Positions 44,541 to 54,785 of a stretch of 64,000 nt of DNA are shown here, in pieces. Origin of the DNA: Rhizomys pruinosus (lineage: Eukaryota > Chordata > Mammalia > Rodentia > Spalacidae). The notes beneath the pieces were generated by a model, which was not told the DNA's origin, searched no databases, and worked only from the letters and a program-made list of their open reading frames with translations. Where the stretch lies: assembly GCA_009823505.1 (NCBI GenBank), contig VZQC01000392.1:2036821-2100820 (forward strand). The letters run 5' to 3'. Positions within the stretch are counted from its first letter, which is position 1; every line of letters begins with the position of its first letter. A program made the position numbers and the translations under genes.

Positions 44541-46780
44541 CACCTGAGCACAGGCCCCTTCAAGCAGCCAGTTCAGCTCTGTGCAACCACTTCTTTAGAT
44601 TATATCAAGGACCTATGTCTTATGTAGGATGAGAGATATGACAGGGGATTCAAAAGAGGTGCTGGTTTCCAGTGTGTCCTCACTCATCAGCACAGAGCCC
44701 AGCCCAAGGGCTTCCTGGACAGGCTATTCATTTTCTTTCCTCTGATACCCAGGAACCCTAGTAGCATGCAGTTTGGTATCTTATGGAGCCATGAAGGCCC
44801 AAGACCAAAGCCTAAACACTCAGGGTATGTTCAATTAATGGGGTGCTACCCAGCAATTTAGTCATTGGGGTGCCCGTCCAGTCTGTTAACAAAGTACCAT
44901 CTACTCCCTTCATACCATTCGCCAAAGAGCCCTCCCTCCCATTTAGTCAACCTCCCTTTCACTTCTGGCTGTCAGGTGGACACCCTCTACTCAGAACCAG
45001 TCAACAGGGTATCCCTCTTCCCATCCAGTCAGTGTGGTGGTGTCCCTCGGTCTACTCGGTTGATCTCACCTGTCCTCCCCTCCAGTCAATGGGTGCCCAC
45101 CCAATCCTTCAATCCAGTCACTTCTGTCACCCCTAAGATCCCTCCTTGCTATCCAGCCCAGCACTTAATCCAGCTCCACGGCTGCAAGGAGATTACACTG
45201 CCCCACCTGGCCTTGTGTCTTGTCCCCAAACCTAGTATGTCTGACTACAGAGTGACAAATCTCAAAGCAAACCCTCAAACATGTCCCTGTTCAGACAGCT
45301 GTGTGTAGGAAGTCAGACTAACAGGAATGAGGACTCACCAAATCCACTGTGGGCTCTTGGGTGCCCTGCAACACCTTCCCAGGTCATCTCCTAGATCGAG
45401 TGGCCTCTCTAGCTTTGATATGAGGACCTGGTTACTCTGAAATGGGCTGTCCCCTCCCTAGTCCTTTATCCATCAAAGAGACTCTCAGGGGGAGTGTCAA
45501 CAGTGAAACCTGGCTCCGAGGTTCTGCCCTGGGACAATGAACAGACTTGGAGGGGTCTCGAAGCAAGATCCCTCTCAAACCTCCGACTCTGACTCTCGGG
45601 CCCAAATCATGGGAGTCTACACCCTCACGGAGAGCAGAGAGGCGGTCCCCTGTTATGGGCATCACCAGAGACTCTGCTGTCAGAGTTTCTGAGACAGGCT
45701 GATGGAAGTGGAGGTGACAATGACATCACATTGACTTGGGTGAGTGAGGTGATGCTGCTTGTTGGACCAGCTTGGACCAGCTTCACAGGTGTCAGTGGAG
45801 TGAAGCACCCATCAGCTCAGTGACCAGAGAAGATGACTGTGGCCCACAAAGTACCCCTGACTCTGTTCCATCTGGGGTGCTGCCTAGAGCTAAAGAGCCA
45901 GAGCTGCCCTACCCCAATCAGCATGGCAAGCAGCGGTCCTGGGGTCTTTGACGCCTGGGCTGCAGCGGGTGGTGGTGCAGAGGTCACTTCCTGGTGGCAA
46001 GCTGGGTGTGTAGACTGAAGCAACAGCTCACTCCCTGGATCCTATCATTTCTGTAGACATCTCTTGTGTCCACGTGGTGAGAGGGTGTCAGGGGACCTCC
46101 AGGCTTTGTGGCAGACCAGCAGCTGGACTGCTCCTTTCCATGCTTCCGCTGCTACCATCAGACCATGCCCAGGCTAGTCAGGGAGAAGAAGGAACATGTG
46201 CAGCCATGTGAGTCACCAGCCAACCAGCTCCAAGTCTGAGCAAGCCCAGACCAGACCAAGGCAAATACAAAGATGTGCCACACACCTGGAGACAGACAGA
46301 CGGACAGACCCTGTAGCAGGACGGTCAGCTGCTGCCGAAGGAGGCGGGACTCATGGCTAGCTTTCTCGCAGGCACCAGGGCAGCCGGAAGACAGTAGAGG
46401 TAGAGCTTTAGGAAGAGCCAGAAGACAGGTCTAGGTGGTTTTTGTGAGGTTTTAATTGGTTAATAAAACTATTTATTTATGTAGGAGAGTTACAGATTTA
46501 CCCGAGTCTCCACATAGCCCTCACGGGGCTCTCCAGTGTGCCATCTCCAAGGTGCCATACTGAGACAGTATGGTTGGTGCAAGCTGCCCACGAGATGACA
46601 GTCCTTCACCAGTGTCCTCTGCTCCAGGACACAGGGTTGCATTTTGCCAAGTGTCCCTTGATTCCTCAAGTCTAGGGCTGTTTCTCAGCCTCTCCTGTCT
46701 TTCGTGACCTTGACACTCTGAAGGAGCACAGGGGCTGCAGAGCCACTCCAGCTGGGCATCAGTGCCTTCTCAGGGTTAAG
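44541..46780. other. Unique sequence, no gene seen
   Basis: The longest repeat-poor stretch of the 40s. Open frames up to 147 codons (44865-45308) have no recognisable domain. At 45765-45785 a short direct repeat, ttggaccagc, is visible. Confidence 0.45.
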
Positions 46781-46797
46781 CTTCCGGATGGACTTCT

Positions 46798-47054
46798 TTT
46801 TTTTTTTAATAAATATTTTTTTTTATTTTATTTATTTCTGTATGTGTATGAATGTACTGTCTGCATGCAGGTGTGTGCACCCGTGTCGTGCAATGCCACG
46901 GAGGTCAGAAGAGGGTCTCGGATTCCCCTGGAACTGGGGTTCTCCTAAAATTGGAGTTTCAGACGGTTTGGACGCCATGTGGGTGCTGGGGATCGAACCC
47001 GGGTCCTCTGTAAGAGCAGTCGGTGCTCTTAACGTCTAGGCCATCTCTACAGCC
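46798..47054 (-). mobile_element. B2 SINE (long subfamily), young
   Basis: Complete reverse B2 with the internal duplication. Perfect 17-bp target duplication cttccggatggacttct at 46781-46797 and 47055-47071, which argues for recent insertion. Confidence 0.95.
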
Positions 47055-47427
47055 CTTCCGGATGGACTTCTGGGAAGATCCAGAGGAAAGTGCCCTTCCC
47101 TTCATGTTGGATGTGGCCCAGGGGTTCCCGTGACTTATTCCTGGTGACTCTGGTCTTGGCCCTGGACTGAGATGGCATCCTCCTAGTTTCTCCAACACAA
47201 GTTGCTGTTTTTTTCACCACAGTAGGTCACCAGGTCTGGTCTCCATAAGGGGAGGGATGCCAAGCCATGCCTCCCAGCGGCCAGAAGTAGTGTTCTTGCT
47301 GATCCCCTTAAGCCAATTATTATTGAAGCTATGCAGGTGTCTCGCCTTTCTTGAAAGCTCCACCCACCCACTAACCTCAGCGGTCACCATTTCTCTGCTT
47401 TATTTACTAATTAGAATTTTATTATCA

Positions 47428-47590
47428 TGCTGGGTATGGTGGCGCACACTTTTAATCCTAGCACTCGCATTTGGGAGGCAGAGGCAGGCGGATCTCAGTG
47501 AGTTCAAGGCCAGCTTGGTCTACAGAGTAAGTTCCAGAACAGCTGGGACTACAGGGAGACCCTGTCTCGAAAAGATCAAAACAAGAAAGA
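47428..47590 (+). mobile_element. B1 SINE
   Basis: Full-length plus-strand B1. Target duplication agaattttattatcat occurs before (about 47412) and after (about 47591). Confidence 0.93.
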
Positions 47591-47606
47591 AAGAATTTTA
47601 TTATCA

Positions 47607-47937
47607 TTAAGTTTCTCCTTTCCCCTCCCTTATTTATGTATCCAGTGACCATGTGTGGGCTCAGCAGTATTTATTCTGTACTAGATATATTCATATCATG
47701 GCTCTGGAGCCACACATCTTCTACCCAGAAAAAAACCTGGAAGAAAGAAGGCAAATAAAGACATTTGCAAATGAATAGAAGCAGAGTTTCTTTCCAGTAG
47801 AGAGAGAAAAACAAACAGATATTCTGAAGAAGGAGAATTACAGAACAAAGGAAACTCGGAAGAAATCGAGAAAAGCAAAGCACGATGGTTTATGAAAGTG
47901 CCCATAGGTCTGAACCTACAAGGTTTAAATTAATGGC
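47607..47937. other. Unique sequence, no gene seen
   Basis: AT-moderate sequence, nothing recognised. Confidence 0.5.
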
Positions 47938-48141
47938 CTAGGACTAGGGAGGTAGCTCAGTTGGTAGAGTGCTTGCCTCACATGTACAAAGCCCTGAGTT
48001 CCATCACCAGCCTGTGTGAACTGGGTGTGGCAGACATGCCTGTGATCCCAGAAGTTGGAAAGTAGAAGTCCAAGGTTATTCTTAGCTAAATAGCCAACCT
48101 GGGCTACATGAGACTCTATCTCAATAAAATAAAATTAATTG
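47938..48141 (+). mobile_element. B4-type (ID-B1) SINE
   Basis: ID head (ggaggtagctcagttggtag ... tacaaagccctgagttcc) joined to a worn B1 and an A-rich end. aaattaat occurs on both sides. Confidence 0.75.
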
Positions 48142-48979
48142 AACTAAATTCATGGGCTGGTAGCAGGACATGTGGAGGGGGAGTGCTTAGTACTGGCTTA
48201 CCATTGCCGTGTAACATGTTTAGCAGCTCAGGGCTCTTCCCTCCGGCTTCCGTATGATGAGTCACAGGAGGCAGCTGGCCCCACCGCTCAGGGCATCCCA
48301 GTAGAGTCCAGGCTCCATGCAGCTTGGATATGGTATGGTCTGGAGGCCCTGGACCCCCAAATCTTTCTGTGCTTGGGCACAGTTCAGCTGCTTGCCATTC
48401 TGGCTGTCCACTGGGCTTTGCTCCTGAATGCTACCCCATGTTCTTCATCACCGTCCCCTCTATTCCAAAATAGTGGTACCCACCCAGTCCTTCCAGCTCA
48501 AGCTGGAGGAAGCATTCTGCCCTCAGAGCTCATGGGTTTGGACAACTTGGGAAATTTTGTGGGCTCTAGGGATTAGAATGAGGGCATAGGGCATTGTTCT
48601 GCCAATGACAGGAACAGAATTAGAGTTCAAAGTCCTGGCATTGTCAAGCAAGAGACAAAGTACAAACTGCTTAAAAGTTAACCTCATAAAAGTAATCCTC
48701 CCAAAAGCCCGGACGCCTGTTGTTTCTAAGCAGCTGTTAAGGGAACAGTGACAGGCAAAGCCAGCGGGCTGCTGGGAACTACAGAGTGACAAGGTTGAAA
48801 ATATTTAAACGAGGATCATAAAGGTGAGGGGAAAAAACATGGAACATGATCGAACAGGAAAAAGAGCTGTAACTCCAACACTAGGAATTACAAGTCCAAT
48901 GAACACAATACAGAACATCAAACACGGACAGTCTGGATTTAAAAACAAGAAAACAAACTGAATTTTCATTCTTCTTAGA
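48142..48979. other. Unique sequence, no gene seen
   Basis: A 134-codon open frame (48172-48576) has no recognisable domain and no supporting splice signals. Confidence 0.45.
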
Positions 48980-48991
48980 AGAGGGTCATCT

Positions 48992-49157
48992 AGTTGGGTG
49001 TGGTGGTACGCGCCTTTATCCTAGCACTTGGGAGGCAGAGGCAGGCGGATCTCTGTGAGTTAAAGGCCAGCCTGGTCTACAGAGTGAGTTCCAGGACAGT
49101 TCGGGCTACAGGGAGACCCTGTCTCGAAAAGACAAAAAAAAAAAAAAAAAAAAAAAA
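48992..49157 (+). mobile_element. B1 SINE, young
   Basis: Full-length plus-strand B1 with a roughly 25-A tail and target duplication agagggtcatct at 48980-48991 and 49158-49169. Confidence 0.95.
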
Positions 49158-49280
49158 AGAGGGTCATCTAAAAACACGCATGGAAACAAGCCCCAGGGAC
49201 TGCCTCCTAACCCTCGGGCATCTCTTCCAGACTGCTGCTGCTCTAAAGGCAACTGACTATGAGGAGTTGAAAATGTGACC

Positions 49281-49476
49281 AGAGAGGCTGACAAGACGGC
49301 TCAGTAGGAAAAGGCTGCCAAGCTAATGACCTGAGTTAGATCCCCAGACCCACATAATACAAGGATAGATCCAAGTCATGGAAGTTATCCTCTGACTTCA
49401 TATGACCTCCACAGGCGTGCCAGGCATGTTCACATGTGTGAATGTACACATACATGCAAAATAAATGTAAATAAGT
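49281..49476 (+). mobile_element. B3 SINE
   Basis: tRNA-type head (ggctgacaagacggctcag), B-box-like gagttagatcccc, then catgcaaaataaatg tail. Typical of rodent B3. Confidence 0.75.
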
Positions 49477-49568
49477 TTTTCTTAATGTGACAAAGGAAAT
49501 GAATAATCATGGTCTCTTAACCAGACTAGGAATAGTGCGTGTGTCAGAACACATGAAAAATAACCTGG

Positions 49569-49628
49569 GCTGGAGTGGAGCTCAGTGGTGTTGAACTAGC
49601 ATGCAAAGGCCTTGCATCACAGAAAAAA
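49569..49628 (+). mobile_element. ID-like SINE fragment
   Basis: gggctggagtggagctcagt then gcaaaggccttgcatcac and a short A run. Consistent with a worn ID element. Confidence 0.6.
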
Positions 49629-50086
49629 GTAAGAATTGTTATCAGAGGGCGCCATCAAGAGCGCAAAAGTCAGAAAAGGGAGGGGGGAGAATGAGAGCTG
49701 CGTCAGGATACCTACTGGCCACAGAATGGACACCAGCTTTGTGTTCAGGCCTAGGGCGGTACATAGACCTAGTCTGGCCCCCTCAGGGCATCCCAGGAGC
49801 ACATGGAAAGGCTCAACCTCAACAGTCACCATGGAAATGCAACTTATGAGACACTCACCTCATGGCAAGGCCAGAGGGGAAAAACACAATTCTAAGTGCA
49901 GACAGGAGAACCTGAAGCTCCTGTACAGTACTGACGGAAGGCGGACTGTTACACTTCCTGTGCAGAGTCATTGCTCAGTATCTGCTAAATCACTCCGGTG
50001 TGTGTTTGTGGAAATGCCTACTCCTGTTCACCAAAGATGCTTCAGACCATTCACAGCAGCCATTCATGTGAGCTTGATTGGAAACA
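49629..50086. other. Unique sequence, no gene seen
   Basis: A 151-codon frame (49636-50091) is present but has no recognisable domain. Confidence 0.45.
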
Positions 50087-50690
50087 CCTGATGGCAGGGG
50101 AGTAGGATGGTCCTCCAGTGTCCACCTGATGGCAGGGGAGTAGGATGGTCCTCCAGTGTCCACCTGATGGCAGGGGAGTAGGATGGTCCTCCAATGTCCA
50201 CCTGATGGCAGGGGAGTAGGGTGGTTGTCCTAGTTTGTCTTCCATTGCTGTGACAAAACACTCTGACTGACACCAACTTAGGGAGGAAAGGGTTTATTCA
50301 GCTTACATCTCCTGGGTCACAGTTCATCACTTAGGGAGCCCAAGGCAGGAACTCAGGGCAGGAACCTGGAGGCAGGAGCTGAAACACAGGCCATGGAGGA
50401 ATGCTGTTCACTGGCTTGCTCCTCTGGCCCATGCCCAGCCTGCTTTCTTTTACGGTACACAACAACCTTCCCAGGATGGCACTACTCATTATGGGCTGGG
50501 TCCTCCCACACTGCTGGACCATCAAGACAATATTCCACAGATGTGGCCACAGGCCAATCCAATGGAGCCAATTCCCCAACTGAGGCTCCCTCAACCCAGG
50601 TGTGTCAAGTCGACACTAAAGCTATCCAGCACAGTGGTCTTCCAATGTCCATCTGATGGCAGGGGAGTAAGATGGTCCTCCAATGTCCCG
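50087..50690. repeat. 38-bp minisatellite split by an LTR
   Basis: Units starting cctgatggcaggggagtagg at 50087, 50125, 50163 and 50201, with the array resuming after the LTR at about 50639-50690. Spacing is exactly 38. Confidence 0.93.
50226..50633 (-). mobile_element. ERVL/MaLR solo LTR, intact, inside minisatellite
   Basis: 408-bp solo LTR with TG/CA ends (plus face tgtcctagtttg ... gctatccagcaca). Perfect 5-bp target duplication gtggt at 50221-50225 and 50634-50638. Same family as 4313 and 17189. On its own (minus) strand it carries an AATAAACCC-type polyadenylation signal. Confidence 0.9.
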
Positions 50691-50716
50691 GAGCCCTAGG
50701 CTTGGGCAGTCAGAGC

Positions 50717-50817
50717 TGTGTGTGTGCGTGTGTGTGTGTGTGTGTGTGTGCGTGTGCGCACGTGTGCGTGTGTGTGCACATGTGTGTGCGTGCGCGTGTG
50801 TGCGTGTGTGTGTGTGC
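50717..50817. repeat. (GT)n tract with CG/CA steps
   Basis: About 100 bases of strictly alternating purine and pyrimidine with interspersed gcgtgtgcgcacgtgtgcg, a sequence type able to form left-handed DNA. Confidence 0.9.
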
Positions 50818-51069
50818 TTCCTCTCTGATTGTCTTTGTCTCCCTGTCTCTTCCTCTTTGTCTCTCATTCTCTGTGCATCCTGAAGGTCTCTATCTCTCTG
50901 TCTTATTCTCAGCCTCTATGAGTCTCTCTTTTCCTTCTCTTTCTCTATGTCTCCCCGTCTCTCCTTTTCTTTATTCTCTCTTCTCTCTCTCTCTGTTTCC
51001 ATATCTGTTTCCATGTCTTTGTCTCACTCATTCTCCTTCTTTCTCTTTTTCTCACTCTCCCTATGTCTC

Positions 51070-51132
<63 letters not shown>

Positions 51133-51245
51133 CCTGGCCTCCGTCTCTCTCTTTCTGTCTCCTCTATCTCCCTCCCTCCTCTCTGCCCCCCCATTAGCTG
51201 GTATGTGTGTATCTCTCTCTCCCTCCTCTGCCTCTCTCTGTCTTT
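50818..51245. repeat. Polypyrimidine region with (TC)n core
   Basis: About 430 bases almost entirely C and T on the plus strand, with a pure (CT)n run at about 51073-51128. The 209-codon plus frame here is a low-complexity artefact. Confidence 0.9.
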
Positions 51246-52327
51246 GTCTGTATTTTGGCTCAGGGTTTCAGAGGATTGTCCACGGTCACTTGGTCCCCTA
51301 GGGCCTGCCTAGTCAGAGGAGTGTGGCAGTGGGAGTGTTTGGTGGAGGTTACTCACCTCATGGAGGGGAAGGAAGCAGAGAGACAGAGAGACAGAAGGGG
51401 CCAGGGACAAGATACCCCAAGGATGTACTTCCTATAGCTAGGTGGCTCCTCCTAAGACACAGTCTCCTCCCCAAATCACACACCAGCTGGGACCAAGCTT
51501 TCAAAGCCTGAGCCTGGGGGTGGGGAGGGGGAAGGTTCAGATTCAAATCACCACCAGAGAGGGAACTGCCCTTCTCTCCCCCCTCTCCCCCAGTCCCCTC
51601 AGCCTGGCCCAGCTCTAGCCTGACACAGCAATAGCAATGCTGCTGGAGTAGATGCCGTGTCATCTGCAGTGGCCACTCTACACAGAGCCTGACACACACC
51701 GTGGGAGCTGGGCCAGCGTTTGCAGAGTGAATTAAGGAAGGAGCATGGAGCCGGTGCTGGCCAGCTTTGCTCTGGGCTGCTGAGTGACGCTGGGGCCCTG
51801 CTGAGTCATACCTTCCTCTGTGCTTGGATTTATTTTTAATTGTATGTTCTGAACAGATGGAATTTCTTGGCTGCTGGGAGTGAAACTCTGGATATTTGGG
51901 AAACGCATCCAGAAGGAAGTGGTGGGGATATGACTCACGCAGACATTTGAACCTTGGTGGGGTGAGCAGACTCCAGCAGTTCCTGCAGCCGAGAAACCAG
52001 GCTGAAGCCCATGTGCAATGGGGTCCTGCAGAGTCGATGACCAGGCCTGGCTTTGTTCCTTCCATGTGGAGCCTGTGACACGGGCTATGTCATCCAGATG
52101 GGCTGACACAGTTACCAACCCATGCGTGCTTTGACCACTCAGATGAGCCATAGGCACCCATTCTAGGGACTAGCTGGTTATCTTATGGAGACAGATGGGG
52201 GAGGTAAAAAGGGACAGGGAGGTGACAGGGATGAAAGCTGGGGATGGGGATGGAAGCTGGGTGGAAAGGTCTGGGGCTTGGGGTGGAGCTGTCTGAGAGC
52301 ACCGAGTACTGTTTGAGAAGGAAGTCG
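51246..52327. other. Unique sequence with a candidate conserved block
   Basis: Between about 51600 and 51960 the sequence is balanced in base content and repeat-free. It holds an AP-1 site tgagtcata (51802), agtgaattaaggaag (51726) and an E-box cagatg (51855). It has the look of a non-coding regulatory block but no proof. A 235-codon minus frame across it shows no domain. Confidence 0.3.
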
Positions 52328-52455
52328 GGGCTGGGCACAGAGGTCCATGCCTGTGATCCCAACATTCTGTAGGCTGAGGGAGAAGGAACTTACATTGGAG
52401 GCCAACTTGGGGTCTAGAATGAGCCTGTCTGAGACAGAGGAGGCCAGGGAGTTCC
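52328..52455 (+). mobile_element. Old B1/RSINE-like SINE
   Basis: ggggctgggcacagaggtcc then gcctgtgatcccaacattc and a worn B1-like 3' half. Diverged, no tail. Confidence 0.55.
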
Positions 52456-53288
52456 ACCCTGGGATAATCTCAAAGAGGTACAAGGGAGTTGGTGTTTGCT
52501 CTGGCCTAAGGGCTATGTCCCCAGCAGCAGTAACCACAGATTGACAGTGACTCCCCACTGTGAGGCAGGAGAGGGAGGGTCAAGGTGCCTCAAGCTCATT
52601 GGGACTTGGGCTGGCTTTTCCTCTGGAGGACCCAGAGGTAGCAATCTTGGCTCACTGGCTTCAGCAGCTCCAGGAGAAAGAAAGAGATGTCAGGACCTTG
52701 GGAAGAAAGAGCTTGTAAGAACTGATACCTGCAGGCCACAGCCAGGCTCGTTCTCATCCTATCCTTAGTCTCTGAAGTCACAGGACATGGCTCACAGTGC
52801 TGTATTTTCCAATGTTTTGTCACTCCCTTTCCCCTTCGTTGCTGGTGGCCCCCTTTCCCAGGGAGGCTTGAATGCGGTCTCTAGCACAGGGAGAGATGTC
52901 CAATTTTTCTTCTTTGTCATGCCCCTGAAACTGCCATGGGCCACAGTTCGTGGCCAAGGCCAAAAGGCTGCTAAAGCTGAAGGTATCTGACTCCAAGTAC
53001 TGGTACACAGAGCTCCAGGTCTCTGGAGGAGACAGTACCAGGTTTGCACCTGTCTTCCCAAACTCACCTGGAGACAAACAGGAGCTTGGACAGGTGGGGA
53101 AGAGGAGAAACTGGCAGAGCTGATCCCAAGGGGAGGCCTGGGTCAAATTCGATTCGATCTCAGGTTAAAAAAAAAGTTGGCCATCCTCGTAGATGTGGGG
53201 AAGTAGGTAAGAAGCCCGGCGCCCGCTGAGGAACTATTTGCAGCCATGGCTGCTGGCTGGGAAAAGTCAGTCTTGTTTAAGAGTGAAT
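52456..53288. other. Unique sequence, no gene seen
   Basis: Short frames only. No exon recognised. Confidence 0.45.
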
Positions 53289-53290
53289 TT

Positions 53291-53444
53291 TTTTTTTTTT
53301 TTTTGTAATTTTGAGACAGGGTCTCCCTTAAGTCCCAACTGGCCCGGAGCTCGCTCTACACCAGGCTGGCCTTGAACTCACAGAGATCCACCTGCCTCAG
53401 CCTCCCCAGTGCTGGGATTAAAGGAGTGTGCCACCACGCCTGGC
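53291..53444 (-). mobile_element. B1 SINE
   Basis: Reverse full-length B1 with a poly-T tail. aagagtgaattt before and aagaatttc after are a weak target duplication. Confidence 0.9.
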
Positions 53445-53824
53445 AAGAATTTCACTCTTGCCATGTTTTCAGAAGATGCCTTTATCTGAGGCAGATTCCT
53501 GGTGTTTGGAGCCCACAGGACCTGGGGACAGCTATTCCTAATCACGCCAGGAGAGGCTTGCAAACTGCCGGCTTGTATCTTTTTATTGGGGTTTATCTTC
53601 ATATGAATAACAGAATTCTGTCCATGCTGTCTCTGTCTCTCAAAGATTTTGCTTATCTGAGACTTGGGTACTGCTACATACAGTCCAGAGAAAGGTCTAC
53701 AATAGACATGCTTTCAGTTTTGAATGATCAAGTTTATTAAGTATACAGCAAGCCAAAATAAAAGAATAAATACCAAGAGATAGATACATAGACAGACAGA
53801 TCGATAGTAAAACTTACAGTAGCT
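53445..53824. other. Unique sequence, no gene seen
   Basis: Ends with a short GATA/GACA tract at about 53778-53808. Confidence 0.5.
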
Positions 53825-54019
53825 AGAGCTTTTAATTGCTATCTATAAAAACATTGACCAAGCCGGGAGTGGTGGCACACACCTTTAATCCTAGCACTCA
53901 GGAAGCAGAGGAAGGCAGATTTCTGTGAGTTCAAGGCCAACCTGGTCTACATGGCGAGTTCTGGGCCAGCTGGGACTAAAGAGAGACTGTCTCAAAAATG
54001 ACCAAAAAATAATAACAAA

Positions 54020-54058
<39 letters not shown>

Positions 54059-54155
54059 AATAAAAACAGTGACCAAAACCAACTCGGAGAGGAAAGGGTT
54101 TATTTTACTTTATATCTCTAGGTCACAGTGTCCACTTGGGTAAGGCTTCCAAGTG
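53825..54155 (-). mobile_element. ERVL/MaLR LTR fragment split by a B1
   Basis: The plus face reads gcttttaattgctatctat before the B1 and gaccaaaaccaactcggaga, ggaaagggtttattttac after it. This matches the 3' end region of the LTR family at 4313 and 50226. The rest of the LTR is missing. Confidence 0.65.
53862..54062 (+). mobile_element. B1 SINE with (AATA)n tail
   Basis: Full-length plus-strand B1, tail expanded to about 11 AAAT units. Target duplication acattgaccaa / acagtgaccaa flanks it. Confidence 0.92.
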
Positions 54156-54169
54156 AAAGAATTATCAGC

Positions 54170-54260
54170 TGCAGCCGGGCGTGGTGGCGCACGCCTTTAA
54201 TCCTAGCACTCGGGAGGCAGAGGCAGGCGGATCTTTGTGAGTTCAAGGCCAGCCTGGTCT
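54170..54260 (+). mobile_element. Tailless, 3'-truncated B1
   Basis: Starts with the normal B1 5' end (gccgggcgtggtggcgcac) but stops at ccagcctggtct, without the 3' third and without any A tail. A perfect 14-bp target duplication, aaagaattatcagc, flanks it at 54156-54169 and 54261-54274, so this is its original form and not a later deletion. Confidence 0.85.
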
Positions 54261-54370
54261 AAAGAATTATCAGCCAAAAACAGCGATGACATCATCAAGC
54301 CAGGCACTCAGCATCCAGCAGAAACTGACTGGGGAAAGTGAGGCACCAGATGGAGTTCCCAACTGAGCTT

Positions 54371-54785
54371 TCTCTCCATGCAGGAGCCTCCAGTGGCTGG
54401 GCCTCCCGTGGCTGGGCCTCCCGTGGCTGAGCCTCCAGTGGCTGGGCCTCCAGTGGCTGAGCCTCCCGTGGCTGGGCCTCCCGTGGCTGGGCCTCCTGTG
54501 GCTGGACCTCCCGTGGCTGGCCCTCTCGTGGCTGAGCCTCCCATGGCTGAGCCTCCCGTGGCTGGCCCTCTCATGGCTGGGCCTCCTGTGGCTGGGCCTC
54601 CCGTGGCTGGGCCTCCCGTGGCTGGGCCTCCCGTGGCTGGGCCTCCCGTGGCTGGGCCTCCAGTGGCTGAGCCTCCCATGGCTGGGCCTCCCGTGGCTGG
54701 GCCTCCAGTGGCTGGGCCTCCAGTGGCTGAGCCTCCTGTGGCTGGCCCTCCCGTGGCTGGGCCTCCTGTGGTTGAGCTTCTGGCT
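54371..54785. repeat. 15-bp minisatellite, about 27 copies
   Basis: Units of gtggctgggcctccc with c/a, c/t and g/a variants. Since 15 is divisible by three, frames on both strands stay open (54378-54926 plus gives a PPVAG repeat; two minus frames give TGGPA and SHGRP repeats). No coding evidence beyond openness. Confidence 0.95.

Noticed and set aside
4537..47054. tRNA genes suggested by ggttcgatccc B boxes
   Set aside because: Each belongs to a B2, B3 or ID SINE with an A tail and target duplication; none folds as a full tRNA with acceptor pairing by inspection.
48172..48576. 134-codon frame as a possible small membrane protein
   Set aside because: It has one hydrophobic stretch but no recognisable family, no splice context and no homologous neighbour; chance is more likely.
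50672..51301. 209-codon plus-strand frame
   Set aside because: It is the translation of GT and CT simple repeats (Cys/Val then Leu/Ser runs).
51358..52065. 235-codon minus-strand frame as an exon
   Set aside because: Composition is Ser/Pro/His-rich without domain. The lower end overlaps ordinary flank and the region looks regulatory, not coding.
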